NCBI RefSeq assembly: GCF_006838285.1
Contig: NZ_CP038228.1
Coordinates: 3,782,001 to 3,846,000, forward strand
From: Xanthomonas translucens pv. cerealis
Lineage (GTDB): Bacteria > Pseudomonadota > Gammaproteobacteria > Xanthomonadales > Xanthomonadaceae
Direction: 5' to 3'
Length of the DNA: 64,000 bases
Positions 28,107-36,875 of this stretch are shown in pieces. Made by a program: the position numbers and the translations under genes. The notes beneath the pieces are model-generated. The model had not been told where the DNA came from and made no database searches. It saw only the letters and a program-made list of their open reading frames with translations. Numbering within the stretch: position 1 is the stretch's first letter; each line of letters opens with the position of its first letter.

Positions 28107-29015
28107 ATGTTCTTTCGCAACCTGACCCTGTTCCGCTTCCCCACCACCCTCGACTTCTCCGAGATCGACAAGCTCCTGCCGGAAGTGCAGCTCAAGCCGG
28201 TCGGCCCGCTGGAAATGAGTTCGCGCGGCTTCATCTCCCCGTTCGGCCGCGACGAGCGCGAAGTGCTGTCGCACCGCATCGCCGAGTTCCTGTGGCTGAC
28301 CGTCGGCGGCGAAGACAAGATCCTGCCCGGCTCGGTGGTCAACGACCTGCTCGAGCGCAAGGTCGCCGAGATCGAGGAGAAGGAAGGCCGCCGGCCTGGC
28401 GGCAAGGCGCGCAAGCGGCTCAAGGACGACCTGATCCACGAACTGCTGCCGCGCGCCTTCGTCAAATCCTCGCGTACCGACGCCATGCTCGACCTGCAAC
28501 ACGGCTACGTCGCGGTGGACACTTCCAGCCGCAAGAGCGGCGAGAACGTGATGTCCGAGATCCGCGGCGTGCTCGGCAGCTTCCCGGCGCTGCCGCTGAA
28601 CGCGGAAGTGGCGCCGCGCTCGATCCTGACCGGCTGGATCGCCGGCGAACCCTTGCCCGAAGGCCTCAGCCTGGGCGAGGAGTGCGAGATGAAGGATCCG
28701 ATCGAAGGCGGCGCGGTGGTCAAGTGCCAGCACCAGGAACTGCGCTGCGACGAGATCGACAAGCACCTGGAAGCCGGCAAGCAGGTCACCAAACTGGCGC
28801 TGATCCTGGACGACCACGTCTCCTTCGTGCTCGGCGACGACCTGGTGATCCGCAAGCTGAAGTTCCTCGACGGCGCCCTGGACCAGCTGGAGAACGCCGA
28901 CCAGGACGGCGTGCGCGCCGAACTGGACGCCCGCTTCGCACTGATGAGTGCCGAAGTGCGACGCCTGTTCCTGCTGCTGGAAGAGGCGTTGAAGCTAAGC
29001 AAGGCGGAGACCTGA
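28107..29015 (+). CDS. rdgC: Recombination-associated protein RdgC
   Basis: A 302-residue DNA-binding ring protein that restrains RecA-dependent recombination. The N-terminus MFFRNLTLFRFP, the GFISPFGRDE block, RTDAMLDLQHGYVAVDTSS, SILTGWIAGEPLPEGL and ECEMKDPIEGGAVVKC are typical, and the length matches the family. It stands alone, 110 bp downstream of the ttcA remnant. Confidence 0.97.
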   Translation: MFFRNLTLFRFPTTLDFSEIDKLLPEVQLKPVGPLEMSSRGFISPFGRDEREVLSHRIAEFLWLTVGGEDKILPGSVVNDLLERKVAEIEEKEGRRPGGKARKRLKDDLIHELLPRAFVKSSRTDAMLDLQHGYVAVDTSSRKSGENVMSEIRGVLGSFPALPLNAEVAPRSILTGWIAGEPLPEGLSLGEECEMKDPIEGGAVVKCQHQELRCDEIDKHLEAGKQVTKLALILDDHVSFVLGDDLVIRKLKFLDGALDQLENADQDGVRAELDARFALMSAEVRRLFLLLEEALKLSKAET

Positions 29016-29100
29016 GGCGAGGCCGGCACATCCCGGCGGATCGCGCCTGGAGCCATCGGCCCGGACCGGCACCGCAGCCGGCCCATTTCCCGGCTGCGTT

Positions 29101-29126
29101 CGTCGCGGCTGAAGCCGCTCCTACAG
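29101..29126. repeat. REP-like palindrome
   Basis: CGTCGCGGCTGAAGCCGCTC with the following CTACAGG. One member of the short palindrome family, 85 bp after rdgC. Confidence 0.85.
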
Positions 29127-29258
29127 GGGCCGCTGCGTGGGCTGCCCGGATTCACTGCCGAACACTCCGGGGCGACTGTGACCGTAACGCAGCTGAAGCA
29201 TGCACCACGATCGGTGCGCGCTGTCACCGCGCGCGCGCATGAGCGGTATGCTGTGCGC

Positions 29259-30038
29259 ATGCCCGATTTCCTTCGTCGCCTGCTCGCGCCGCCCACGGCG
29301 GCCGTCGAACGCGACCTCGTCCGCCTGCGGTTGGACGAGCGCGAGATCGAGGTGCTGCGCGTGCGGGACCCGCGTGCGCGGCGGATCAAGCTCAGCGTCG
29401 ACGAACGCGGCGCTCGCCTGACCCTGCCGCTGCGCGCCAGCCTGGTGGCCGGCGAGCGTTTCCTGCTCGAACATCGGCACTGGCTCGGCGAGCAGCTGGC
29501 GCGCTACCAGGACGAAGGCGACGAACCCGGCCTGCAACGCGGCGTGCCCGGCTGGCTGCCGCTGCGCGGCGAACGCCTGCCGCTGCGCTGGAGCGAGGGC
29601 CGCTATGCGCGGCTACAGGTCGATGCCGACGGCGCGGTGCTGCAGTTGCCGGCGCGCGCCACCGATGCGGCGATCGCGCGCGCGCTGCGCGAGTTCTACG
29701 AGGCGCAGGCGCGCACCGACGTCGGCCACTGGCTGCCCAAATACCTGCCCTCGCTGCCGCGCGCGCCGGCGCGGGTGCGGCTGAAGGTCATGTCCTCGCA
29801 ATGGGGCTCGCTGGCGCCGGACGGTTCGATGGCGCTGGACCTGGCGCTGGTGCTGGGACGGCCGTCGGCGTTCGAGTACGTGCTGGTCCACGAGCTGTGC
29901 CATCTGCTGCAAGCCAACCACTCGCCGGCGTTCTGGCACGAAGTGGAAGCGCGGTTCCCGGCCTGGCGTGCCGAGCGCGACTATTTCCATGCGCAGGGAC
30001 GGCGCCTGAAGGCGCAATTGCGGCGGCTGTTGAACTGA
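29259..30038 (+). CDS. YgjP-like M48-type metallopeptidase
   Basis: A 259-residue DUF45/YgjP family protein. The C-terminal half carries the zinc motif VLVHELCHLLQANHSPAFWH (HExxH with a downstream His). The MSSQWGSLAPDGSMALDLAL segment before it, with substrate-groove residues, is characteristic. No signal peptide, so it is presumably cytoplasmic. The start MPDFLRRLLAPPTAAVER at 29259 is preferred; an in-frame ATG-less extension to 29178 has no family-like sequence. The physiological role of this family is unclear. Confidence 0.87.
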   Translation: MPDFLRRLLAPPTAAVERDLVRLRLDEREIEVLRVRDPRARRIKLSVDERGARLTLPLRASLVAGERFLLEHRHWLGEQLARYQDEGDEPGLQRGVPGWLPLRGERLPLRWSEGRYARLQVDADGAVLQLPARATDAAIARALREFYEAQARTDVGHWLPKYLPSLPRAPARVRLKVMSSQWGSLAPDGSMALDLALVLGRPSAFEYVLVHELCHLLQANHSPAFWHEVEARFPAWRAERDYFHAQGRRLKAQLRRLLN

Positions 30039-30380
30039 GTCGCGCTGCCACGCAGCGGACCATCGGCGGGTTTCGCCTCAGCGCTGCGGAAGAAACACTC
30101 CATGCGCAGCGCCCGGCAGGCCCCCTCTCCCCGCCTACCTCACACCTGGCGCGACCTCCGGCGCCAGCGAACGATACGGTCCGAACGGCGCTACGCCGGC
30201 ATGTCAGGACGCCGGGATCGGGCCGCGTACGCAAGACGTATCGCGTCTATGCCTGTTTTGTCGGCAGGCGTGGCGGAAACTTAAGCGAAATTTTTTCTAC
30301 ACACAAGCTTCACAAGCCGTGTGTATTTGCCGCATTGAGCCGCGATCCGACCGCTCCCCCGCATGGCGCCGGCCGGCGGC
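30039..30380. other. Gene-free stretch between two converging genes
   Basis: A 342-bp gap. Near 30249-30269 GCCTG and CAGGC form a small stem, and an AT-richer segment (30285-30330) holds CACAAGCCGTGTG-type symmetry. These may serve as terminators. Nothing else is assignable. Confidence 0.4.
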
Positions 30381-31223
30381 TCAGAAGAAGTCGTGCAACA
30401 GCGCCGCGACCGCGGCCGGCTGCTCCATGTGCAGATGGTGGGTGCCCGGCACCACGTGCACGCGGCCGTGGCGCAGCCGCGCCGCACGCGCGTTGCGCAA
30501 CGCCTCGGGGAAGTACGGCTGCGCCGGGTCGGCGTAGATCACCCGCGCCGGGCAGTCGATGCCGGCCAGCAACGCCTGCACCTGCGCCTCGCTCAGCCGG
30601 ACCGCAGTGGGCAGGGTCAGGCGCCGGTCGCTGCGCCACACGTAGCCGCCCTCCACCGCCTCGACCCCGCGTTCCACCAGCAGCCGCGCCGCCGGCTCGC
30701 TGAGCTGGTTGGCCAGCATCCGCGCGCGTACCGGCGCGGCCAGGTCGGGGAAGAGGCGCAGCGGCGAGGTGTTGCCGCGGCGGGTCACGGCGACGCTGTC
30801 GCGCAGGCGTTCCAGGGTGCCTTCCACAGTCTCGGCGAGGCCGCCGAGCATCTCGATCGCGACCAGCTTCTCGATGCGCTGCGGCGCCGCCGCGGCCAGG
30901 GTGCTGGCGATCGCCGCCCCCATCGAATGGCCGATCACGGCAAAGCGCTCCCAGCCCAGCGCGTCGGCCGCGTCCAGCAGCGGATGCAGCATGCCGGTCA
31001 GCAGGTAGTCGGCGCCGGCCGGCAACGGCACGCTGTGGCCGTGGCCGGGCAGGTCCAGCATCACCAGGTCCAGCTGCGGCAGTTGCGCGCTCAGCGGCAC
31101 GAAGCTGGCGGCGTTGTCCAGCCAGCCATGCACCGCCAGCATCTTGGGGCCATGCGGATCGCCGCTGCGCAACCCGGCCAGCGTGCCCACCCGCGACGGG
31201 CAGGCGAACGCGCGCAGCGTCAT
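30381..31223 (-). CDS. Alpha/beta hydrolase
   Basis: A 280-residue alpha/beta-fold hydrolase. The oxyanion segment is [14 protein letters not shown], the nucleophile elbow [17 protein letters not shown] (Ser in GHSMG), and the catalytic His lies in [12 protein letters not shown] near the C-terminus. The acid is probably the Asp in [14 protein letters not shown]. No signal peptide. Substrate unknown. The ATG overlaps the TGA of hemH (ATGA), so the two genes are one transcription unit. Confidence 0.92.
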   Translation of the reverse strand: MTLRAFACPSRVGTLAGLRSGDPHGPKMLAVHGWLDNAASFVPLSAQLPQLDLVMLDLPGHGHSVPLPAGADYLLTGMLHPLLDAADALGWERFAVIGHSMGAAIASTLAAAAPQRIEKLVAIEMLGGLAETVEGTLERLRDSVAVTRRGNTSPLRLFPDLAAPVRARMLANQLSEPAARLLVERGVEAVEGGYVWRSDRRLTLPTAVRLSEAQVQALLAGIDCPARVIYADPAQPYFPEALRNARAARLRHGRVHVVPGTHHLHMEQPAAVAALLHDFF

Positions 31224-32179
31224 GCGGTGCGCGCGGCCAGTTGCGCCAGCGCGCGCGCGTGCGCCGGGGCGTCGTTGAGGCAGGGGATGTAGCGCACTTG
31301 CATGCCGCGCGCGGCGCAGGTCTCGACGAAGCCCATCGCCACTTCTTCCAGCGTTTCCAGGCAATCGGTGGCGAAACCCGGGCAGATCACATCGACCCGC
31401 TTGGTGCCCTGCTCGGCCAACTGCCACAGGCTCGGCTCCGCATACGGCTGCAGCCAGCGCTCGGCGCCGAAGCGCGACTGGTAACCGAGCCGCCATTCGT
31501 CAGCACCCAGGCCCAGCGCCGCGGCGATCGCCTGCGCGCTGGCCTCGCAGCGCTGCGGATACGGATCGCCGTTGTTGGCCACGCGCTGCGGCAGACCGTG
31601 GAAGGAGAAGAACAAGGTCTCGCCGCGGCCGTGCTGCGCCCAGTGCGCACGCACGCTGTCGGCCACCGCATCGACCCAGGCCGGGTCGGTGGGATAGTCC
31701 TCGATCAGGGTCAGCGGCAGCTGCGGATTGCGCGCCTGCCAGGCCTGCGCCACGTCCTCGATCGAGGCGGTGGTGGTGGTCGAATACTGCGGGTACAGCG
31801 GCAGCACCACGATCCGACGCACGCCGGCGTCGCGCAACGCGTCCAGTGCCGGTGCCAGCGCCGGGGTGCCGTAACGCATCGCCCAGGCCACACGGTGGCC
31901 GGGCAGTTCGCGCTGCATGCCTTCGGCCAGGCGCCGGGTGTACACCGCCAGCGGCGAGCCTTCCGGCAACCACACCAGCGCGTATTTCTCCGCCGAACGC
32001 GGCGAGCGCCGCGGCAGGATCACCCAGTTCAGCAGCGGCCACCAGAACAGCTTGGGGATGGCGACCACGCGTTTGTCGCCGAGGAATTCGGCCAGGTAGC
32101 GGGCGACCGCAGGCGCGGTCGGCGCGTCGGGCGTGCCTAGGTTCACCACCAGCACGGCGGTATCGGGGGTATCGATCAT
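31220..32179 (-). CDS. hemH: Ferrochelatase
   Basis: A 319-residue ferrochelatase inserting Fe(II) into protoporphyrin IX, the last step of haem synthesis. The N-terminus is [19 protein letters not shown]. The active site His lies in [12 protein letters not shown], and [18 protein letters not shown] and [16 protein letters not shown] (iron-side Glu) are also canonical. The start [12 protein letters not shown] is chosen because the 24 codons upstream are unlike the family. The stop overlaps the start of the alpha/beta hydrolase gene. Confidence 0.96.
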   Translation of the reverse strand: MIDTPDTAVLVVNLGTPDAPTAPAVARYLAEFLGDKRVVAIPKLFWWPLLNWVILPRRSPRSAEKYALVWLPEGSPLAVYTRRLAEGMQRELPGHRVAWAMRYGTPALAPALDALRDAGVRRIVVLPLYPQYSTTTTASIEDVAQAWQARNPQLPLTLIEDYPTDPAWVDAVADSVRAHWAQHGRGETLFFSFHGLPQRVANNGDPYPQRCEASAQAIAAALGLGADEWRLGYQSRFGAERWLQPYAEPSLWQLAEQGTKRVDVICPGFATDCLETLEEVAMGFVETCAARGMQVRYIPCLNDAPAHARALAQLAARTA

Positions 32180-32344
32180 GCGTGCATTGTGGCAGAGGCG
32201 CCCGCCACGCGCGTGGCGATGGTGTCGATCGCAACGATCGCCAGTGCGCATGACGGCCGCGCGCGCTCATTGCCGATTCATTGCGCTGTGACTAAATTCA
32301 AGGACTTGCAGTATTTTGCTGCGGACCTATTTCGGAAGCTCGCC

Positions 32345-33238
32345 ATGCCCCGCCTGCCGCGCCTCGCGCTGTTGTTGAGTACCACACTGTTCGTCGGCCA
32401 CGCCGTGGCCGGCCCGGAAGAAGACGAGCGCGCCCGCAACGCGCTGCGCGTGCTGACCGACATCCAGCAGATCCCGGAGCAATCCATCCCCGACAAGCTG
32501 CTCGACGAGGGCCGCGCGATCGTGGTGATCCCGGACACGCTCAAGGCCGGCCTGGTCATCGGCGGCCGCCGCGGCCACGGCCTGATGTCGGTCAAGCGCC
32601 CCGACGGCACCTGGTCCAACCCGGTGTTCGTCAAGCTCACCGGCGGCAGCATCGGCTTCCAGGTCGGCGTGCAGTCCTCCGACGTGGTACTGGTGTTCCG
32701 CAACGACCGCAGCCTGGACAACATCGTCAACGGCAAGTTCACCCTCGGCGCCGATGCCGGCGTCGCCGCCGGCCCGGTCGGGCGCAACGCTTCCGCCGCC
32801 ACCGACGGCCAGCTCAAGGCCGAGATCTGGTCGTGGTCGCGCGCGCGCGGCCTGTTCGCCGGCGTGGCGCTGGACGGCGCGGCACTGCAGATCGACGATG
32901 CCGCCGATCTCAACGTATACGGCAGCAACACTACCCCGCGCATGATCTTCGAAGGACGCACCACCGGCCTGCCGTCCAGCGACGTGGTCGCCTTCCGCGA
33001 CAAGCTTGAGGAAGCCACCTACGCGGCGCGGCAGAACCGCGGCACCGCCAGCGCACCGCCGACGCCGCGCCCGCAAGCGTCGGCGCAAGCCGCAGCGCCA
33101 GCGGTCGCCGAACCCGCCGCCGCCGACGGCACCAGCACCGCGCCCTTGCAGGCCCCGCCGCAGAAGCCGGCGCAGCAGGGCTTCCAGCCGGTGTCCGAAG
33201 GCGAGATCCGCACCGAGTCGCTGGACGGCAACCACTAG
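32345..33238 (+). CDS. Exported SYLF (YSC84) domain protein
   Basis: A 297-residue protein with a signal peptide (MPRLPRLALLLSTTLFVGHA, cut near VAG). Residues about 40-215 form a SYLF/YSC84 lipid-binding domain: IPDKLLDEGRAIVVIPDTLK, GGRRGHGLMSVKRPDGTWSN, GGSIGFQVGVQSSDVVLVF and SRARGLFAGVALDGAAL. The C-terminal 75 residues are Ala/Pro/Gln-rich and look disordered. Bacterial members are periplasmic and often stress-related; the specific function is unknown. It is followed by tatABC. Confidence 0.88.
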   Translation: MPRLPRLALLLSTTLFVGHAVAGPEEDERARNALRVLTDIQQIPEQSIPDKLLDEGRAIVVIPDTLKAGLVIGGRRGHGLMSVKRPDGTWSNPVFVKLTGGSIGFQVGVQSSDVVLVFRNDRSLDNIVNGKFTLGADAGVAAGPVGRNASAATDGQLKAEIWSWSRARGLFAGVALDGAALQIDDAADLNVYGSNTTPRMIFEGRTTGLPSSDVVAFRDKLEEATYAARQNRGTASAPPTPRPQASAQAAAPAVAEPAAADGTSTAPLQAPPQKPAQQGFQPVSEGEIRTESLDGNH

Positions 33239-33325
33239 AATCGGCGGCACCGCGTGCAGCACTGAACGCACCGCGGCGCGGTGCGTTATCCTCGTTGTTC
33301 CTTACGACTTCTCTGCGAGCGGATC

Positions 33326-33553
33326 ATGGGCGGTTTTAGCATCTGGCACTGGCTTGTGGTGCTGGTGATCGTGCTGCTGGTGTTCGGCACCAAGCGACTG
33401 ACCAGCGGCGCCAAGGATCTGGGCAGTGCGGTCAAGGAATTCAAGAAAGGCATGCGCGACGAGGACAAACCCGCCGGCCAGCTCGGCGACGAGTCGCGCA
33501 GCAGCGAACAGTCCCGCCAGACCCAGGCCGAACGCGACCGCGACCCGCGCTGA
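33326..33553 (+). CDS. tatA: Twin-arginine translocase subunit TatA
   Basis: A 75-residue TatA. An N-terminal membrane helix ([19 protein letters not shown]) is followed by the FGTKRL hinge and an amphipathic helix ([15 protein letters not shown]), then a polar tail. TatA oligomers form the translocation path of the Tat system. It is the first gene of tatABC; TatB starts 17 bp on. Confidence 0.96.
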   Translation: MGGFSIWHWLVVLVIVLLVFGTKRLTSGAKDLGSAVKEFKKGMRDEDKPAGQLGDESRSSEQSRQTQAERDRDPR

Positions 33554-33569
33554 ATAGGAAGCCGCCGGC

Positions 33570-34058
33570 GTGTTCGATATCGGATTCAGCGAACTGCTGC
33601 TGATCGCAGTGGTGGCACTGGTGGTGCTCGGCCCGGAACGCCTGCCCAAGGCCGCGCGCTTCGCCGGCCTGTGGGTGCGCCGCGCGCGCGCGCAGTGGGA
33701 TTCGGTGAAACAGGAACTGGAGCGCGAACTGGAAGCCGAGGAGCTCAAGCGCAGCCTGCAGGACGTGCAGGCCTCGCTGCGCCAGGCCGAATCGCAGCTG
33801 CGCGACAGCGGCCAGCAGCTGCGGCGCGACACCGACGCGCTGCGCCGCGAGATCGACCCGACCGGGCCGGAACCGCTCGCCGACGCGGCGCCTGCCGCCA
33901 TCGAATCGCCAGCACAGGCGGCACCAGCGGCGGAACCGGCACCGGCAACGCATGCGCACGTACCAGCCGACGCAACGTCATCCGCCGCACACCCGGCCCC
34001 CGCAACGCCGGCGCCTGGCAGCGCACCGCCCAGCGCCGATCCTGAGCCGCCGCGATGA
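33570..34058 (+). CDS. tatB: Twin-arginine translocase subunit TatB
   Basis: A 162-residue TatB, beginning at a GTG (VFDIGFSELLLIAVVALVVL) after an AGGAA site. It has one membrane helix, the LGPERLPKAAR hinge, a long amphipathic and coiled helix (ELERELEAEELKRSLQDVQA) and an Ala/Pro-rich tail. With TatC it recognises twin-arginine signals. Its stop overlaps the tatC ATG (ATGA). Confidence 0.95.
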   Translation: MFDIGFSELLLIAVVALVVLGPERLPKAARFAGLWVRRARAQWDSVKQELERELEAEELKRSLQDVQASLRQAESQLRDSGQQLRRDTDALRREIDPTGPEPLADAAPAAIESPAQAAPAAEPAPATHAHVPADATSSAAHPAPATPAPGSAPPSADPEPPR

Positions 34059-34795
34059 ATCCGGAAGCCGAAAGCAGCCTGATCGAGCATCTGGTCGAAC
34101 TGCGCGCGCGCCTGGTGCGCGCGTTGGCTGGTCTTGGCGTGGTGGTGCTGGCGCTGCTGCCCTTCTCCAAGCGCATCTACACCTGGCTGGCTGCGCCGAT
34201 GCTGGCGCAGCTGCCGATCGGGCAGAGCGTGATCGCCACCCACCCGGCAGGCGCGGTGTTCGCCCCACTCAAGCTGACCTTCTTCGTGGGCGTGTTCATC
34301 GCCGTGCCGTGGCTGCTGTACCAGGCATGGGCGTTCGTCGCCCCGGGCCTGTACCAGCGCGAGAAGCGCCTGGCGCTGCCGCTGCTGGCCTCGGCGGTGC
34401 TGCTGTTCTACGTGGGCTGCGCCTTCGCCTATTTCCTGGTGCTGCCGGCGGTGTTCCACTTCCTGACCACGTTCAAGCCCGACATCATCCAGCTCACCCC
34501 CGACGCCGGCGCCTATCTGGATTTCGTGCTGGCGATCTTCTTCGCCTTCGGCGCCAGCTTCGAGCTGCCGGTGGCGCTGGTGATCCTGGCCCTGCTCGGC
34601 TGGGTCACCCCGCAGCAGCTGCGCGAAGGCCGCGGCTATGCGGTGGTCGGCATCTTCGTGCTGGCCGCGGTGCTGACCCCGCCGGATGTGGTCTCGCAGC
34701 TGATGCTGGCGATCCCGATGTGCCTGCTGTACGAGATCGGCATCATCGCCGCCAGTGCGGTGACCAAGAAGCCGGAAATCGAGGCCAGGGAATAG
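34055..34795 (+). CDS. tatC: Twin-arginine translocase subunit TatC
   Basis: A 246-residue, six-helix TatC. It shows the family N-terminus SLIEHLVELRARLVRAL with the Glu used in signal binding, a FFVGVFIAVPWLLYQAWAFV block, the REKR loop (LYQREKRLALPL) and the periplasmic TFKPDIIQLTPDAGAYLDF segment. OpgD in this window (46.4-48.0 kb) has a twin-arginine signal and is a likely client. Confidence 0.96.
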   Translation: MNPEAESSLIEHLVELRARLVRALAGLGVVVLALLPFSKRIYTWLAAPMLAQLPIGQSVIATHPAGAVFAPLKLTFFVGVFIAVPWLLYQAWAFVAPGLYQREKRLALPLLASAVLLFYVGCAFAYFLVLPAVFHFLTTFKPDIIQLTPDAGAYLDFVLAIFFAFGASFELPVALVILALLGWVTPQQLREGRGYAVVGIFVLAAVLTPPDVVSQLMLAIPMCLLYEIGIIAASAVTKKPEIEARE

Positions 34796-34903
34796 GCAAC
34801 GGGAACGGCGTGGTGCGCCGGGGCCGAAACCCTTCCGCAGCAGCAGGCACCGCCAGTGCCGCCGCAGCCACCGGATCGCGCCCGCACATCGCGCAACACA
34901 GAA

Positions 34904-34921
34904 GCGGCCCCGAAGGGCCGC
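34904..34921. terminator. Bidirectional terminator-like hairpin
   Basis: GCGGCCC and GGGCCGC around a CGAA tetraloop, between the convergent tatC and the membrane-protein gene. There is no strong U-run. Confidence 0.55.
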
Positions 34922-34958
34922 CTGCTGTTGCTGTCACCGACGTTCCCGATTCCCAGCC

Positions 34959-35858
34959 TCAAGCCACAAACACATTCGACGGCGGCGGCGGCACCGCCGG
35001 CGCGGCATCGCCGCCGTGCACGAACATCTGCTTCCACGCCGCGTACACCGCGCCGGCCAGGGTCGGCATCGCCAGCGCCATCAGCAGCAATTGCGCGATC
35101 AAGGCGGCGATGGTCGGCCCGGCCAGCGCCTGCACCAGCAGCACCACCAGCGCCAGCAAGAAATACAGCGCGAACATGGCGATGAAGGCGAGCACGAAGA
35201 ACACCAGCATCGCCGGCGCGTTGTGCAGGCAGGCGCGCAGGCTATTGCGCATCGCCGCCAGGCCGTTGCGGCCGTCGAACATCACCTGCGGGGCGAGCAC
35301 GAACAGGGTCAGCGTCACCGCCACGAAGCCGACTAACACCAGCAGCAGCCACAGCAGGATGCGCATGGCCGGCAGCGCGGCCACCAGTTGCTCGACCTGC
35401 GCCGGATCCGGCTGGGCGCTGGACTGGCCGAGCTCGTTGAGCTTGTTCATCACCGTACCCAGCTGCTCCCAGCCGCTCTGCCCAACCACCACCAGCGCCA
35501 GCGCGCCCAGTGCCAGGCCGACCAGCACCTGCGGCAGCAGCGCCACCAGCAGGCGCGGCGCGCGGCCGTCGTGCAGGCCCTGCAGCAGGTGCGCCGGCTG
35601 CGCGGTGCGGCCCTGGTCCACCTCGCGCACCGCCCACACCAGCCCGCCGAACAGCAGCGGCCCGGCCAGGCCCAGCAGCAATTGCGCGAGCATGCCCAGG
35701 GTCGGACTCAGTGCGCCCAGCAGCAGCGCCAGCAGCGCCGCCAGGCCCCAGATCACACCCAGCAGGCCCAACGCCAGCGGCGCGCGGCGCAGCAGCGCAA
35801 TCCCGCTCAACAGCCATTCCGCGCCGGCCGAAGCCGGCAGCTTGCGAATCTCGATCAT
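34959..35858 (-). CDS. BPSS1780-like integral membrane protein
   Basis: A 299-residue inner-membrane protein with about six hydrophobic segments, starting MIEIRKLPASAGAEWLLSGI and containing PLLFGGLVWAVREVDQGRTA, LFDGL-type loops (HLLQGLHDGRAPRLL) and FVLAPQVMFDGRNGLAAMRN. These are the hallmarks of the BPSS1780/DUF-type membrane family of unknown function. The C-terminus is Pro-rich. It lies 47 bp downstream of a glutamine amidotransferase gene on the same strand. Confidence 0.82.
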   Translation of the reverse strand: MIEIRKLPASAGAEWLLSGIALLRRAPLALGLLGVIWGLAALLALLLGALSPTLGMLAQLLLGLAGPLLFGGLVWAVREVDQGRTAQPAHLLQGLHDGRAPRLLVALLPQVLVGLALGALALVVVGQSGWEQLGTVMNKLNELGQSSAQPDPAQVEQLVAALPAMRILLWLLLVLVGFVAVTLTLFVLAPQVMFDGRNGLAAMRNSLRACLHNAPAMLVFFVLAFIAMFALYFLLALVVLLVQALAGPTIAALIAQLLLMALAMPTLAGAVYAAWKQMFVHGGDAAPAVPPPPSNVFVA

Positions 35859-35905
35859 TGCCAATCCGAAGTGGGGGACGCCGTACAGCGCGGCGCGTGT
35901 ACAGA

Positions 35906-36655
35906 TTATCGCGGTTTTGCCTGGCCGCCGGCGGTTTGCTGGCCGCGCGCGTGCTGAACGAAGCGCCGCAACAGCTTGCGCGCCAGCGGCGCGGCGCTGA
36001 CCTCGCGGGCGATGGTACGGGCACAGCGTCCAGCGCTGCGTAGACACTCGGCGCGGGCGTGCACGTAGCCGCGCATGTGGTGGGTGGCGAATTCCGGGTG
36101 GAACTGCACGCCCCAGGCGGCCTCGCCCCAGCGGAAGGCATGGCACTGGTCCTGCGCCGAGCGCGCCAGCACGGTGGCCCCGGCCGGCGCGCGCAGCACC
36201 GTCTGCAGGTGCGTGGCGTGGGCCGGGAAGCGTTCGGGCAGGCAGGCGAACAGCGGATCGTCGAACGCCGGCGGGTGCAGATCGATGTGCACGGTGCCCG
36301 ATTCGCGCCCGGCCGGGTTGTAAGCCACTTCCCCGCCCAGCGCATGCGCCAGCAGCTGGTGGCCGTAGCAGATGCCCAGCAGCGGGGTGCCGGCGTGGGC
36401 GGCCTCGCGCAGCCAGTCGGCCGAGCGCTCGCTCCACTCGGCGCGGTCGGTGACGAAGGCGGCCGAGCCGGTGACGATGATTCCGGCGAAGCCGTCGCGC
36501 GCCGGCAACGCGGCGCCGCCGGCGACATCGGCCACCACCGTGTCGCGCGCGGCCAGGCCGGCGGCGACGCGGATCCAGTGCGGAAAGCGCCCGTAGCGCC
36601 GCATCGTCGCCACCGGCTCGCCGGTTTCGAGGATCAGGAAGGGCGCAGGCGTCAT
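35906..36655 (-). CDS. Class I glutamine amidotransferase-like protein
   Basis: A 249-residue stand-alone amidotransferase of the GMP-synthase-like type. The nucleophile is the Cys in LLGICYGHQLLAHALGG and the His-Glu pair is in WGVQFHPEFATHHM; GIIVTGSAAFVTDRAEWSE matches the family. A C-terminal basic tail (about 40 residues) follows the domain. No synthase partner domain is nearby, so the acceptor is unknown. Confidence 0.9.
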   Translation of the reverse strand: MTPAPFLILETGEPVATMRRYGRFPHWIRVAAGLAARDTVVADVAGGAALPARDGFAGIIVTGSAAFVTDRAEWSERSADWLREAAHAGTPLLGICYGHQLLAHALGGEVAYNPAGRESGTVHIDLHPPAFDDPLFACLPERFPAHATHLQTVLRAPAGATVLARSAQDQCHAFRWGEAAWGVQFHPEFATHHMRGYVHARAECLRSAGRCARTIAREVSAAPLARKLLRRFVQHARGQQTAGGQAKPR

Positions 36656-36875
36656 CGGCGGGTGGCAACTCGGTTGGGGGGTAGCCCGATTGTAGTCAGA
36701 CCGTCGCGGCTTTTTCCAAGCCGGCGGCGCACTGCGCCACGATCGCGCGTCGCAATTCAGCTGCACGACAGTCGTTTGCGGCCGCCGGCCAGCGAACCCG
36801 GCATGCGTGACCGGCCCGCACGCTGGCGCTTGGCGTGCCCGGTGCGACGACGGCGTCGGTGCGCCAGCGCGCGCC